The notes: generated by a model not told the origin, from the letters alone. Shown: positions 48,993 through 62,526, numbered from the stretch's first letter. The stretch is DNA of 64,000 bases from Climacteris rufus (GCA_013398175.1 VZRZ01007418.1:970191-1034190); one strand, 5' to 3'. A program made the numbers and translations.

Positions 48993-49056
48993 TTCATTAA
49001 ACCCAAGCTTTCTAAATTGCAGGCTAGCACTTTAACTACCAGAACCACCCTTCCTG
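48993..49056 (+). repeat. Probable ancient SINE tail (MIR/CORE-SINE type)
   Basis: The blocks 'ttaaacccaagctttct', 'caggctagcactttaact' and 'accagaaccacccttcct' fall in the order and spacing of the 'gaacccaggtctcct...caggctagtgctttaaccactagaccacccttc' tail found in old amniote tRNA-derived SINEs. About 60 bp remain. Family assignment needs a repeat-library search. Confidence 0.4.
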
Positions 49057-49779
49057 GATTGTACTGATTTTAAATGAGGATTTAAAACCCAGCACAGAGA
49101 AGCCTAAACTGGCTGTGAAGGGGCTGTTCTGCTGGTACAGCACAGGGCAAGGCTGGATGTTCAGAGGCAGGGATGGCCCTGGAACCTTGATGAGGGTAGG
49201 TCTGGTTAGTCCAGACACAGAGCAACACAACACAGCCTTTGGTATCTTGGACACTAAGCATAATGTACTCTTAGCTATGTGACTAAAATTTATTTTTCAC
49301 TGTATCTCAAGAGTGCTGGAGACTATTTAAAGAATTTTAAAACATGTTATCACAGTGTATCAGCTGCTTCTAGTTCATCTCTGTTTTGTGGGGGTTTATC
49401 CTCCTTAAAAACCAATATGCACATTCAAATGCTGGCATGTGGTACTGGCTTGATGAACAGATGCCCTTTTGGATCTCCACTGGGTAAGGGATGACACACA
49501 AAATATTAAAATGACCTTAAGAGAGGTTCATGTTACCTATGAAACACTTCATACTTCAATTTTTTCTTTTTTTTTTACACATCTTAGACTTTTATCTAAA
49601 GCCTTAAAAAAAACCATAATCCTTACATTACAAATTCTTTCTAAATGGCAGCATTTTAAAGTATTATTTTTCCTTCCATTTTTATTATTTTTCCTGCTTT
49701 CATTTTTTTAATGGCATGAATAAATCCTTTAGTGTTTGTGAAAGCCACCAGATCAGTAGCCCCAGAGACTCAAGCCTAA

Positions 49780-50298
49780 TTAAGTTGTTTTCAGACTGTG
49801 TGGCTTCCTGTTCCCATCACATAAACAGAGAATGGCAACCACCCAGACTGCATCAGGGGTGCATAAAAGCCAACACCTACTTCCCACTGATGTCAAGGGT
49901 GTCAATCCCTTTTGTTTCCCATTTTCCCACCCTATCAGAGAAGGTAACTTCACACAGCCACCTTCACCAGCAGAAATGATCCCCTTGGTTTGGGAAGTGC
50001 CCTTCAGCTCCAAGCCACAAAGCAGAAGCTCACCCTGAGGCAGTGCAGCAGGACACACTGCCTCTGTCCCTGCTGTACCACAGGCAAAAGCCTTCCTGTT
50101 CTTGTAACTTCCACAATAAAGGGCAAAACACAACAAAGCCCTCCTATTCATGGCTACTTCTTTATAATGTTGGGGTTTTTCTTCAGTTAAGCTGTAACCT
50201 AACTGCAAGCTTGAAACAGAGTATGCTGAGGTGACCCTGGCACTACTGTAATACTTCAGGATAAAGAAGAAAAAAGTGAGAACTTGTGCCTCACACAT
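49780..50298 (-). other. 172-codon open frame, unrecognised, probably non-coding
   Basis: It opens at an ATG (50296-50298) and ends at 49780. The product has a hydrophobic Phe-rich N-terminus, many Cys and Gly, and no recognisable motif. The + strand over the same span also has frames of 63 to 87 codons, consistent with a local shortage of stops. There is no poly(A) hexamer or splice site that I would trust. Confidence 0.3.
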
Positions 50299-53200
50299 GA
50301 TGTGTCATCTCTGTGATGCTGCACTGAAATCTGCACAAAACAAAAGAACCCAGTCCAGCATTCCTAATCCCCAGTGGAACCAGCAGCCTACAGGAAAAGC
50401 TAGAACTGAAGCATTACTATAAATTGGTTTTTAGTACTCATAATGGTTTGTCGCTCAAAATTCCCAAATGGCAACAGAAATAATTTCCTGAGTTTGTGAA
50501 TAATATAAATTAATCTTTCCAGTCTGCACAGAAATACCTAGTTTGCTTACCAACCTCCTGTCTTATATGTTAGTTTCTGGTTCAGATTCTGCAGCATTGC
50601 TTCAACTGTGCATAATACATCCCAAGTCTACTGCTTTATTTAAATGACCCTGACTATCCCAAGTCAAAGGATCAGGACAATGAAGATTTAACTACCAGAG
50701 AAACAGGGGATTATTATAGATGCAAGTAGAACAAATAGCCAATATGTCAATGCATTTATGTATACATTCACAAATACAACAGACAATTCTATTCATGCCA
50801 AAATACTGAGATAGACATCCTGGGGCTGCATTTATTTTAACAGTATACATTATAAATGGCTGATCCAGACAACCTAAAAGGGCTACAACACCTCATAAGA
50901 AGAGCTAATGTCTAACATGATACACAACAAAATATTGGTTTAGCACATGCAGAGAAGAAAAAAAGGAGCTTCATTTGCTTGCAGGAAGACATAGCTTCAA
51001 ACTCACCAACCTCACTCACATAATTAACTCTATTGATTTCAAGAGATTTAGACTGACAAACCCTTAAAGTGGGGTTGATCTCATCTGACTGTAAATACTT
51101 ACAAAGTGGATATCTACGTGTGGGTGAGTCAGTTTAAGCTGCTTTTACAGCAGGGATCTGCCTGTGGGTTATTAAACTTCAGTCCCTCTACTGTTTGTGG
51201 AGAGAAGCAGGTGCTTTTATGGAAAAATCTAGAGACTTCTACACTTGGTTGAGTTGAGCCTCTTCCTTTACAGAGAGTTTGAACAAACTTTCCATCAGCT
51301 AAATCCTTCTCCCACTGTCTATAAAGGTCACATAAGGGAAGAGAAGTGAAAACCAGAGTGCTGCTTAAGGTTTAAGGCAATACAATTAATACAGTGCTGA
51401 GTCCTTTTCTATTATGAACAAAGACCTGTTCTGAGAAGGAAGAAAGACAAGCAGAACTCACAGCAGACCTATGAACATATTTTTTACAAGTATCCACTTG
51501 GTGCTGCTCCTTTACATTCTTCAGAAGAAAGACTTGTGCTGCTTCAGAAGAGTTCCTCTCAAGCACTGATTTAAAAGAGCAATGTTAAGATTATCATGCA
51601 ATATAATTAGCTACCCAAGTGAAACAAAATATTTAAATGTTAGTGAAACACAGTTACCCAAACTGCCAATCAAAATTATATTAGAACTACTTTGAAACAG
51701 TTGAGTTTAAGAGTACACTTCCTTTAAAAATTAAGCACTTGGGGTTTCTTTTTTGTTTCTTCGTTTGAAAACAATAAATGATTATTCATCATTTCTATGA
51801 CCTTTTTCCCCATCTTTTGTGCTTTCATGGAAAACCCAACCACTCTGGGTAGCATTCAGCAGACTTGCACAAGGAATTAGCAAAAGACCCAAATACATTT
51901 AATTGTCACAGGAGTATTATTACAAAACTTTGCACTAAGGTAGGTTTCAGTCTCACAGAAACTTTCAGGAAGAAAAACTTAAGATTACAGAGAAACAGGA
52001 GACCCTCTGCAACACTGGGACCTCCTTGTCATCCTCTTTCTACTTTCTGGACAACACCATAAGATCTAGAAATTGAGAGAATTACTGTTTGCCTACTGAT
52101 GTTAATTCAACACTTACCTAGAACAGCAAATCCTCATACACACAAGCAATAAGGGGGAAAATGTTAAATGCATGTCATGCCCAGAAAACTGCTCTGTACA
52201 CTGTTACCAAGCTACAGTGACCCTACCACATGCATTCAAGGCAGAAGAAAAAGTCAACTCCAGGCTAAGCATACCTTTTAAAATAAATTCTGCCCTTTGT
52301 TGAGTCAAAGAAAGGGGCAGACTCTTGGCCAAGTTTGTGGATCTGGTGTGGGTTTATTTTTTGCCTTAAGTTGTGATCAACTGAAAACCTCAGGCAAAAT
52401 TCTGAAAGTTATCACAGTAAAACTATTGAGTCAGTAAATGTACTAGGAAGAAAGCAAACTTCTAGTATGTGCTTTTCTCTGTTTTGTTGTAAAAAGACAT
52501 TTGTGTGTGGATTTTATTTCCCCCTTCTTCCTCTCAGGCACACAAGTAAATAAAGATATAGAAAAGCTGCACTGGAATTCTCTCTCAAGATGGTTATTTC
52601 ATAAAAATGTTTTTCAAAGTTTACCTTGGACCTTTTTTGCAAGGGAATAAATGCATTTTTCCCAAGGTGAATAACTAACATTTGCCCTCTCCATCTTAAC
52701 TGGCACACAGGGATGAGCCAAACTCATCAATTTGACTGCCATAATAAATTATTATGTTCTGCACACACATTTTCTTATTCTTATATGACTGAGGAAAACA
52801 AAAAACTTGTAAGAAGGAGGAAAATAGTACATGTTCATAACGGTCTGGAATATACAGGATGAACCACTAGGGCTTTTCTGTACTCATAAAATCCCAGTGG
52901 TAATTGCTCCAACCACAGCTTTCAAAAATTAGTCAAGGAACAGGCTACAGATTGGTCTCAAAAAGCAACAGGGTCACAGTGGAATTAATTTCTATTAAAA
53001 TGCATAGTGAAGCAGATTATACCAGTGTCAGTCATGCTGACTGTGGCTTCACTGACCAAGCTAGTAGGATTTCAGGACTCATTAGGATTAAGGAAAGAGT
53101 GAAGTACTATGCAATTCAGAAAATAAAATACTTTGTCTGGAAAACTTCCAGGTCCAATACAAGGGGGGGAAAAAAATTAAGTAACTTTTAGAAGGCAATT

Positions 53201-54118
53201 GTGCAGGATGGGAAGTAAATCTAATGCAGGAAACATTCTCAAGATCAGAAAAATAAAACATGCAGATCTTGGATGTTTCTATGAGTCATTATGAGAACAT
53301 CTATCTGTGGAAGAAGAAATGGATGTACAGAATCGGGATTTCCATTAATTAAATTCCCATCTCAGCAAAGCCTGTATATTAAAATTCCTGAGCACCTATA
53401 GCTCAATGAAACTTAGGGGGAGGCAATTTAAGTTGGAATATGTTTTCTGAACTGTAGAGAAGCTCTTCTGGAGTAAATCTGCAGAACAAAGAGCTGGTGC
53501 CCCAACTTTGTTTTTACCTTAAGGCACCCAATAAAGTCAGCCAAAGAATCAATAGCTTGAAACTTTCCATTAGAAGGAAAGTGTTCAAGGCGCTGAGGCC
53601 ATTAGCACAAGCTTAATGAAATTAAGATATTAACAGAGCAAGTGGAAACTCAGCTCTTCTCTAGGTTGTACTGCAGTTCTGAGTAAACACCATCTTAGTC
53701 AGCCAAAGGCACAAGGGGCAGTGTTTCAGGGCTTTCAGAGGCAGTGGGAGGAAAGGAAGAGGTTTTGCTTTTAAACACACATTAGAAACTGGAGATTCCT
53801 GGAGAGAGATGTATTAATAATTAAACAGAGCTTCTGGGTTGAAAAACCAATCAATAATATACATTAAGGTCAGACATTCCTTAAGAAAAATTGGCCAACA
53901 TGGTGTTTCAGAGGTTATGTATTCAGACATATGGATTTCTTTTTCTATCCCTCATATCTGTCATTACTATATCAAATTAACGCTAAATTCAAGGATTTTT
54001 AAACTGCAGTTTCTTACAGTGCTATTTTTAAAGCTTGTATTAATTTACAAAATATTCCTAGTTACGTAGCACTTTTTTCTTTATTGTTCTTCTAGTGAAA
54101 GACTTAAGTGATTACATT

Positions 54119-54178
54119 AGTTTGGGTTTTCGGTTTTGGTTTGGTTTAGGGCTTTTGGATTTTGGTTGGGATTTTTTT
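54119..54178 (+). repeat. G/T-rich tract (TTTTGG-like)
   Basis: About 60 bp of almost only G and T, in units such as GGTTTT, GGTTT and GGGTTTT, with a single TTTAGGG. Repeated GG pairs could allow a weak two-tier quadruplex. Too irregular for a microsatellite name, and too short and mixed to be telomeric. Confidence 0.7.
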
Positions 54179-57100
54179 GTGATCTACATGTAAAAAATTT
54201 CATGAAAGTGAACTTTTAGAAGAAAGACAATTGCCTTCTGTCAGTAAGTTCTTACTAAGGGATGAATTAAACTGGATTTTACTGTTAAAGTATGAGCTCA
54301 CCAAAATGAACAGGAATTCCCGCTCAAGTATAGTATTGCTACAGTTCTTAATAGCTTTGTTGCCTTTACAATGATTTTTCAAACTTCATTTGGGGAAGTT
54401 CTCTTAACAAGGTATAAATTATTTTCTACAGCACTAAATTAAATTACAGAAAACCATAGAAAATGTAAACTTTACAAAGCAACCATACTGTAGCCAGCAA
54501 ATGAAATAAAACTTTTTAACAAGTTTCAGTATTGCCAACACAAGTCGTACCTCTACAAAAGTTGCTAGCTGAAATTTTGCCAAGGTAATACAAAGTAGCA
54601 GAGTTGAGAGTACCAGAAACTGATGGACTATCACAGTTTCCTTTGCTAGACCAAACTGCACAATTTTATTTTATATTTTTCCCAAACAGAACATGGTAAC
54701 CCTGCACATGTGCTTGCTCTGCCACCCTGAAATAGCACACAATTTCAAAGAGGTGGCTTGAAACTACCTCTGAACCATAAAAATCTGTTTCCTAAAAGAA
54801 ACACAGCACCTTCCCTGCACACCTTTATTTTTCATTTAAGAATTTAAAAGTATAAGGCAGTATTCCTTGTGGACTGCAAAGCAAGAAAAGGAACTTCATC
54901 CCAACTAGTGACAGAGACAAACACCACAAGGGTCCCAGCCCCAACACGCCTGTCACCTGGCATTTTACCAAAGCACTTAGCATACAATTTGAGCCTAAAC
55001 GACAGGAGATAAGTATGTCCTCTGACAAAGAAGATTCCCAACAAAACCAGAAAAACAATTTCCATTACAGAAGAAAAAATGCACTTATTAAATATGTAAC
55101 AACATTTATCTTCCTGCTGCAAACATTCTTTTAGCCTTTCTGTTTATTGCAGAGGGCCCCAAACAGTGTCAAGTTGCTGTGCTTTGTTTCAGAAAAATAT
55201 TCATACAGAGGCTGATTACAATATATCCCAAAAACAACTGGCCATGTAAATATAATGACTGATTGAATTTGACAAGCCTCCTTCTAGAACAGTAAACACT
55301 GAAGCTTTTTTTTTAGGGTTATTAATCAGCTCAGCAAGCTCAACGTGTCACCTGTGGCAGGATGAAAGAAAAATCATCCCCACCTGCTGGTAGAACAGCC
55401 ACCAGTAAGACCTAAAGGAGGCAGGACCATTAATTGAAAGAATGACTGGAGATCCCAGCCATTCAAACAAGCAGGCTGTCACCAGACACTCATCTTTCCT
55501 GTAACTGATCATCCCATTAGCAATAATGATCCTGTTCTAATGGCTGTGGAGGTCCAAATGGAAATCTGGAAGAGCTTTCTGCAAACTACTATTGCAAATC
55601 CAGGCAGAGGTTGTAATTCCTCTCCAGACTGTTTCAGTGGCCTGCATTTGCACCTTAATACAGAGTGAAGACAGTGTTCGCGACACTGAGAATATGTTTT
55701 GTAAAACTCTGTTGTTGTTAAGAATAATTAGAAAACAGATGTCAGGGGTTAGCACACCAAAATTCTTAACTGCAGCTTGGCCATCAGCAAGTCTTACTGA
55801 CATCCTTATCTTCCTCTGCTCACTGGCAAAGAACATTACTGAAGATTTGTTTTCAAGTTCAGGTTCCTGTAGAAGGCCAAGTGATTATGTAAAAATCAAC
55901 AGCTAACTTAAGTGGTGAAGTTACTGCTCTGAAGAAGGCCAGAGTGCCACCCCCTCTGCTGTAAAATGTTCATTTCTTACAGGAGGATATCACACACGCT
56001 GAAGAAACAGGGAAAACCTTCAGATAGTGAAAGAAACTATCCTCCATGAACTCAAACATTGAAACTTCATCTGTACCATTGGGACAGTGTATGTTGTGAC
56101 ATTTCCAAGCTTGTAATAATTAAGCCCAAAACCTGTCAAAAGCACACTCCTTTCCACTGACTGATGCTCCCAAGCCCTGCAAGCACGCAGGTGCAACTTG
56201 GCAATTTTCCATCTAGTTTTCATTTATTTTTACACACTCTGATCTTTGCAAATGGGACAGTTGGCTCCTGAAACAGAGTGGTGAAGAACCAGCTCCATGT
56301 TTCTCTCCCAGAGATGCTGGATTCCAACAGCCCCTGTACTTCCTTCCTAGTCACAAGCTTTGAAAGAGCAGGTGACCCCATCAAGCTGAGCAAAATGGAC
56401 AGTCAGCTCAGATGTTCTTCTGCACAATATCTGAAAATAGCAAAGTACTCTTTCTGTCTCATTTATTAATACTGCTGCTAATTTTGCTGTGCCCCAGTTT
56501 TCGACCATCTGCAATGAGAACTCAGTTTAGCTGATAAAAAGGCAAACGTGCTGCAGCACAGACCAGGATGTTGCAGTCACATTAGGAGAATGCATAATCC
56601 CATTTCTGCTCAGGAATCCTTCCCAAAAGCTTAGAAAGGACCTAGGACATGATTAAATAAATCAGATCACCAAGCACAAGAGCAGATAATGCCAATTTTC
56701 CTTTGGACTTAGTTCTGGGGTTGATGCAAATGCATCTAAAAATTTTGCAATGTTTAGGAAATTACTGGGAGCAGGCAGGTGTTATTTTCCATGCACATTG
56801 TCTGACAGCAAATATTAATAAATGCAGCTTTTCAACTGGCACAAGGAGAGGACCTACAGTGTCTCCCTCTATTACCTGGAGGACACTTATATGTTTATAG
56901 TTATTTCCAAGATTTTTATCCTCTGATAAAATCAATTTGACTGCTACATTCCAAAGTTACAAGAAAGGTAGACTGATTACTTTCTTAGTAATTCATATTC
57001 AGAAGTAAAAAATAGAAAGCTTATGAGATAAGCCAGTAGGTATTTGAGTCCTCCTTTTAATGCCACTATTACTGGTAATAATTTTAAGCAATTACATAAT

Positions 57101-58106
57101 AACCAAAATGTATTGTGTGAATCCCTCAGAATTTGTATTAGTTGGTGTTTTACGTCCAGTTCCCTGTGGGAAAATTCTGAGGTATGCCTCAAGCAATTTA
57201 ATTTTTTTCCTTGGAAAGGTAACACACATTAAAGGAGATTAAGCAGTACAGGCTTCAAAGTCACTTACAGAAAAAAAATTTCAAAACATATCTAAGAGAT
57301 CTATAGAAATGGGATCTACAAGTTTTTTAAAAACATTTTACTCAAATTCTGCCCCTTTGACAGCCATGTGTTCTGTTATCATTTCTAATTTGAAGGTTTT
57401 TATTCACACCATCTACTGTTTGACTGCACTTTTTGTGTCAGGTGAAAGGCAGTGCCTAAAACACGTCAGGACAATCAAGAGGCAATTTAAACTGTATATA
57501 AACAAATAAATTCATTCAGGAAGTTGCATACACTGAACAACTGGAAATAACATTGCATTCAGACCTTGGACCCTTTGTTACAAGTCTATAGGGCTCCAAG
57601 ACCGAGGCATTCAAAGAATGGCATTCTTCAGGAAGCAGAAAGGAAGTGTGTTGGACAAACAGGCTGCTTCCAGACTTCTGGAAAATGAGTTACAACAAGA
57701 ACATAAGGAGACTAACCTTATCTTCTGGGTTTTTTTAGTAAAGTGGATCAAATTGATAGAGAAAAAATGAATTTTCATTCCCACTTACGTTATTTTGCAT
57801 TATAAATAATTGAAATTTGCCCGATTACAGAGTTTAACACAGACCTTTTTAGCAGTGTCTTAGTTTACAAAAATCTCTTTCAAAGAGACAGGCAGTGTGG
57901 GAACTCCTACACATCTGTAACAGACATGTTATGGTCTAACTTAACTTTTCCTAACCAATTTTATCTACAAGTTCGCAAAGTCCACCAACCAAAAACTCCT
58001 AAATTCTTATGAGAGGTTCACAATGTTTAAATTGTAAGGTCAATAAAGCAGGGGATGGGAAGCGACACTCCTAGAAAACAAAGATATTAACTGAACTTGG
58101 CAAAAT

Positions 58107-58138
58107 GAAAAGGGGAAAAAAAAAGGAAAGGGGAAAGG
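58107..58138 (+). repeat. 32-nt polypurine tract with mirror symmetry
   Basis: Only A and G across 32 bases, with AAAGGGGAAA blocks on both sides of a central A run, giving partial mirror symmetry of the kind that can form intramolecular triplex (H-DNA). Confidence 0.8.
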
Positions 58139-59999
58139 TCACCATGCTCTTCACTGGGCCATAAGCACATCCTGCCACATGGCACTGCTGCAGTGGTTTA
58201 AACTACTTACATTTTCAACCAAATTCTAACTGCTTGACTGCTTGTTTATATCTCTAGACAGCCCATTTTAGTTCAGATTTTGGTTTTGGAGTTGGAAAGG
58301 CAGGTTAAAACAAAAACACTGCTAGACATGAGGCACCATGAAAACACAGCTTCATGCTGGGGAAAGGAATGTAGCCAAAACACCATGCTCTCAATCTTCC
58401 TACAGGTAACTACTGCAATTGGTATTTATATTCATCCACTTAAGGGGGGTACAAGATTTCCCTTTAAGAAACTGGAACTGAAAGATGTGAAAAGTAAATG
58501 TGTAAGTTCATTCAGTCAGGGCTTTCTACTCCCAGTGTTACTCCTGCTGTCTGAGGTGACTTCATAAAATTCCCTTTTGGTTTATTTTTCTCAAAGACAC
58601 AGCTACTCATTCTGATGAGATAAACAGGACTTCTTGAGTTTATTTTAGTATCAGTGAAAAGGGCATCTTGTGTTGAATTAGCCCTTCTAGGTAAATTGCT
58701 TGAATAAATCCTGCTTGTTGGATGATAATTGAACTAGCATGGGGAATTTTGACAGTTCCAGGTGTTGACAAGTTGGGAGAGAATAACATCTGTTCTCATC
58801 AAATAGCAGAAAGGCAAATTCAAAGTCACTGTTAATAAATGTGTAGCATAAACATTGAACAGAGAGTAAAAGAGATACATTAAATTTTTTTTAAGTAAAA
58901 TTAATTTTTTTCTTAGCTGAATGTAGCAAAGCTAAACTGCTAAATCCATACATTGTGTTTTAACATTTTTTTCCTGTCATACCTTGCAGTGTCACAAGTT
59001 GTCATTGTGGCTAAAACACTCCCATTCTCTGCACCATGTTCATTGTGAAAACAGCCAGACAATGCCATGCACACCCTGCCACACAAGAGCAGCCTGACTG
59101 GATAGTGCTACCTCAGCACAAGTTTTGAAAATAGACAGGCAACAGAGAACACATTGTTTAATATCTGCCATTGCCTGTAATTTGGCACAGTATTTTATAC
59201 AACTCCTGTAATAATTACATTATCTTTTACACTTGTGAATACTTTGCTTCCTCTTTCCCTTCCAGTCTTTATGCTCCAGACCCAGTTGCTTACTTGGTGA
59301 TACAAAAAAAGTACTCCACAGATATGAGGCAAGGAAGAGTCACCCTTCTGATCCCAACCTGGCCTGTGGTTAATCCAGGGCAGAATTCTGGGCCAACAGA
59401 GGGGACAGAGAAAATGAGTTCCTGCTTTTTATGCTGCTCTGCACAGATCATTCTGCTCCCTCCCAAGCCCCATGATTCCTCAGATGTACAAACTACTGCA
59501 GCATGGCCATGACAGCAATTTGTGTGAGCCCAACAGAGATAAGATTTTAGAGCAAGAACTTTGAGTATGTTCACACTGACTGAGAATTTCATGCAGGGGT
59601 CCCCTGTTACATTCTTTCTTTGGGAAGAATGTAATCTAAAGAAATCATTTCATATCTATCATTATCTTCAGGTTTTTAATGTAACGAAAAATCTCATGAC
59701 AGAACAGCCGCTCCCAGGACTTCCTTGTTCTCACTTTCAAATAAAAACCTTGTACCTTTTTTTTAGTAACAGAGAGGGTATAAATGCACAGTGCCTGCAG
59801 ATATGCCTTTACTACTTAAAAGTTTGTCTTAACTGGGCAGTTCAAATTATAATCCAATTGCTGGAGAAGCAAATATCCATAGTTATCTTCTGCTGAATCT
59901 GTGCTGACACACACAACAGTGAGTAACTCTTCCTCTCTGTTCCTTCTTTCCCTAAGGCAGACAAATGACTTTTTAAAGGAAGTTACAGAGTATTCTTAC

Positions 60000-60203
60000 C
60001 TGGCAAAACCAGCCACAAAAGCCAGGTTAAATGCAGAAGCTTTTTGTCTTAACCTACCAAGCAACGTTCCCTGTGGTTGACCCAACACTTCAAACCTACT
60101 GAGAGTTCTATTCCCATAAGCAGGTTCTCCACTCCAGAACAGCCACTCACAGCCCAAAAGCTGCTCACACAAAGGCCTTTGTAGCAAATTGTAATCAGAA
60201 AGT
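60000..60203 (-). other. Exon-like segment with a strong splice donor
   Basis: On the - strand the segment begins after a pyrimidine-rich run ending in TTCTTAG (AG at 60204-60205) and ends CAG|GTAAGA (GT at 59998-59999), a near-perfect donor. It is 204 bp, a multiple of three, and open throughout in one frame (phase 2 at both ends). The 68-codon peptide contains CEWLFWSGEPAYGNRTLSRF and a hydrophobic end (FNLAFVAGFA). I do not recognise it. The other two frames contain stops. No partner exon is certain, and splice-like motifs of this quality do occur by chance. Confidence 0.2.
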
Positions 60204-60485
60204 CTAAGAATAATCCAAAAACTACCACTCTCTATGATCACCCCATTTTATATTTACTACCTCATTATATTAGCAAAACCTGGGGCTTGGGGATTACTCC
60301 ATAACCTACACTTCAGTCCATGGGGTTAGTGACTGCAGTCAGGAGATTTCCTTACCCCACACAGAGGTATCTGGGGCTGAGTGGCTGATTATCCATCAAT
60401 CCCTGCATAAGGGAAACAGGTGATAAACATACAGCCACGTGGGACAGGGTTTGTAATGACACTTTTGCACTACATCATCAGGTAC

Positions 60486-60636
60486 CTCTGCTTTTTTGCC
60501 ATGGTTGCCAGGTCAACCTCTGTCTCTCCATAGTGTGAAGACAATACAGCTATTTCACCAGGTATTGCATCCAGACTGTAACAGAAGCTTTTGGTTTCCT
60601 CTTCACATCTCGGAATACAAATAGGAACAGTCTTTG
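60486..60636 (-). other. Weak exon-like segment
   Basis: The - strand is open here with the protein-like stretch AIPGEIAVLSSHYGETEVDL, followed by GAG|GTACCT as a moderate donor at 60484-60485. The upstream acceptor (ending TTTCAAAG) has a poor pyrimidine tract. It is unrecognised and only weakly supported. Confidence 0.12.
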
Positions 60637-62341
60637 AAATATATTTAGACACAACTTTTTTTTAAAATGCTAATTTTGAGGAATGTTGCCAATCCACTTT
60701 TAGCAGATGGTTTGCTTTTTAATATCTCTAGGCTGCCGGAAAGCTTTAATCAATAGAATCAAAAGAAATGTTGAGGAATTACATGCTATTTTACAAAATC
60801 AAAGGCCTTTCCTACATATTGTCAAGCAGACAAAAACATATTGACATGTTAATGGAAAGAGTTAAGCAATGTTTCCCACATTACAACATTGAATTTCCTT
60901 CTACGTGTTTTCAAGTCTCCAGGTTTCCTTATAACAAGGAATTTTACTCTGACATGAATTTAAAAACTCTCCAACAGCAGCTTAATTAAGAAAAAACAGA
61001 ATCCAGGGTTAAGCAATTAAAAACCTACCCTCAAGAGCTAGCAGTTGCCACATATATGAAAAGCTTTACCATTACTTATTTCTTCAAATGACAAAGCAAT
61101 ACTGTGGCTCCCCACTCACTCTCAGGCCCAGTATTCCACCTGCCTCTGCAGCAGTCAATAATCCAGGAAAAGAGACAAAATGGGCAGGGATCACTCCTGC
61201 CACCAGCTATTACTCAATTACTGCAGAGAGCACTGACAACTGTCTGAAAACCTGATTCAACACACTTCAGGCAATTCTTCTGTCCTTTGCATTTCCAGGC
61301 TGCAGGAGTCTGTTCCTGCTGCCACCACACTGAGATGTTTTGCAAACACACTCCCATGTGCTCTAACCAAGCTCTTGCTTCAGTGCTTGCATTACCATTC
61401 ACAAACTCTTCCATGTAAGCCCCTATCAGGCAATGAGGAAGTCCCTTCCTACCTTCAATACATCTGGATTCTTAGTTTAACCATTAAAAGCACATACACA
61501 CATTTACATAGAGATATCATATAGAAAACATTTTATATATATTGAATATTTCTATATTCATTTACATGAGAATTTTTTCCTCAGTGCTTAAGTGAGAGTA
61601 GTAGAATCAGCACTGTGAAGGTGCTTTTAACAATTTTTATGTCCTTTAATGTAAGAAAGACAGACCGTGTTGAAAACTCAGGTATTTTGATATAATTGCA
61701 TTTATAGGAAGTATAACAATAAGTCAATGAGATTAAAATGTTTCTATGCCAAAAGCATTCCTGTTAGAATGCCTTCATTTAAGGAATGCAGCAAGTGGGA
61801 ATGATGTATTCAAACATAAATCTTCTGTTGTCATTTTGTTACTGCTTTTCCTGCTCTTGCTGCTTTTAGTGCTTAAATTCACCAGTCTTTTTAGCATTAT
61901 GTACAGCTTTACACATCTCTTTGGAACTTGTGGGGTTTTTTTTTTCTGTTGTTGGTTTGTTTGCTTTACGTCTAACAGTTTTAAATTACTTTTAAACTTA
62001 TACAGCTTTACAGCCATGTGAAAATATTAGCTAAACAGAAGGTTGAAATACTTCATTCAGTTGCATCTAAGTTTAATGATGTCATAAGCCTTTATGGCTG
62101 ACATCGTGTTGTAAAGTCACAGAGTACTAGCTCTGAAAAACCAGGATCAAAACAACAACACACAATACTGGAGGACAATAGCAGGACAGTTTTGTTTCAG
62201 GCCCAGTATTTTACTTGTGAAATCTGGCTGTATGCAAACAAAAAATTTCTTATTTCATGAAAGATGCTACATGTGTTTTGAAAGATCCACAAACTAAATC
62301 AAACAGATTTAAGTCTTCAATTTTTGAATGCTAGATTTGGG

Positions 62342-62526
62342 TTAATTAGCAAGCAAATACTTGTAGTAATCTGCTAGATGTGCAACTGGTAGGTAATAGG
62401 CTTTCAGAAGAGAATCAAAAATGGTGCATCGCTGCTTTCCACTCCATGGAAACTCACTAGCACCAGTTTCAATAACAGCAGGGGAAACTCCATAGTTTCC
62501 ACTCAATAGTTGCAATGTCATATTAA
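62342..62526 (-). CDS. Candidate terminal coding exon (unrecognised)
   Basis: On the - strand a strong acceptor (TTTTATCCTTTTTTAG, AG at 62527-62528) precedes 185 bases that stay open to a TAA at 62342-62344. The 60-codon peptide runs through SGNYGVSPAVIETGASEFPW and ends AHLADYYKYLLAN; its composition is protein-like. An ATTAAA poly(A) variant lies about 265 bases further on (62072-62077). An alternative donor (CTA|GTGAGT) falls inside the exon. It joins in phase with the candidate exon at 63008-63118. I know no family with this sequence, so the call rests on structure alone and may be chance. Confidence 0.2.

Larger units (their letters stand above)
45186..49779. other. Non-coding unique sequence
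   Basis: No gene recognised. It contains two possible SINE-tail relics (46708-46760 and 48993-49056). The - strand frame at 47297-47536 (79 codons) reads fairly well as protein but has no convincing splice context. Confidence 0.6.
50299..59999. other. Non-coding unique sequence
   Basis: Nearly 10 kb with no recognisable gene or interspersed repeat. It contains a G/T-rich tract (54119-54178) and a 32-nt polypurine run (58107-58138). Open frames reach 113 codons (59171-59512, +) without recognisable content. Confidence 0.65.

Noticed and set aside
54130..54160. TTTAGGG near 54.14 kb as an interstitial telomeric repeat
   Set aside because: Only one unit, and the vertebrate repeat is TTAGGG in tandem; the surrounding tract is irregular G/T DNA.
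61214..61414. 66-codon - strand frame with two sequon-like sites
   Set aside because: Local composition is enough to explain it; no splice signals or homology recognised.
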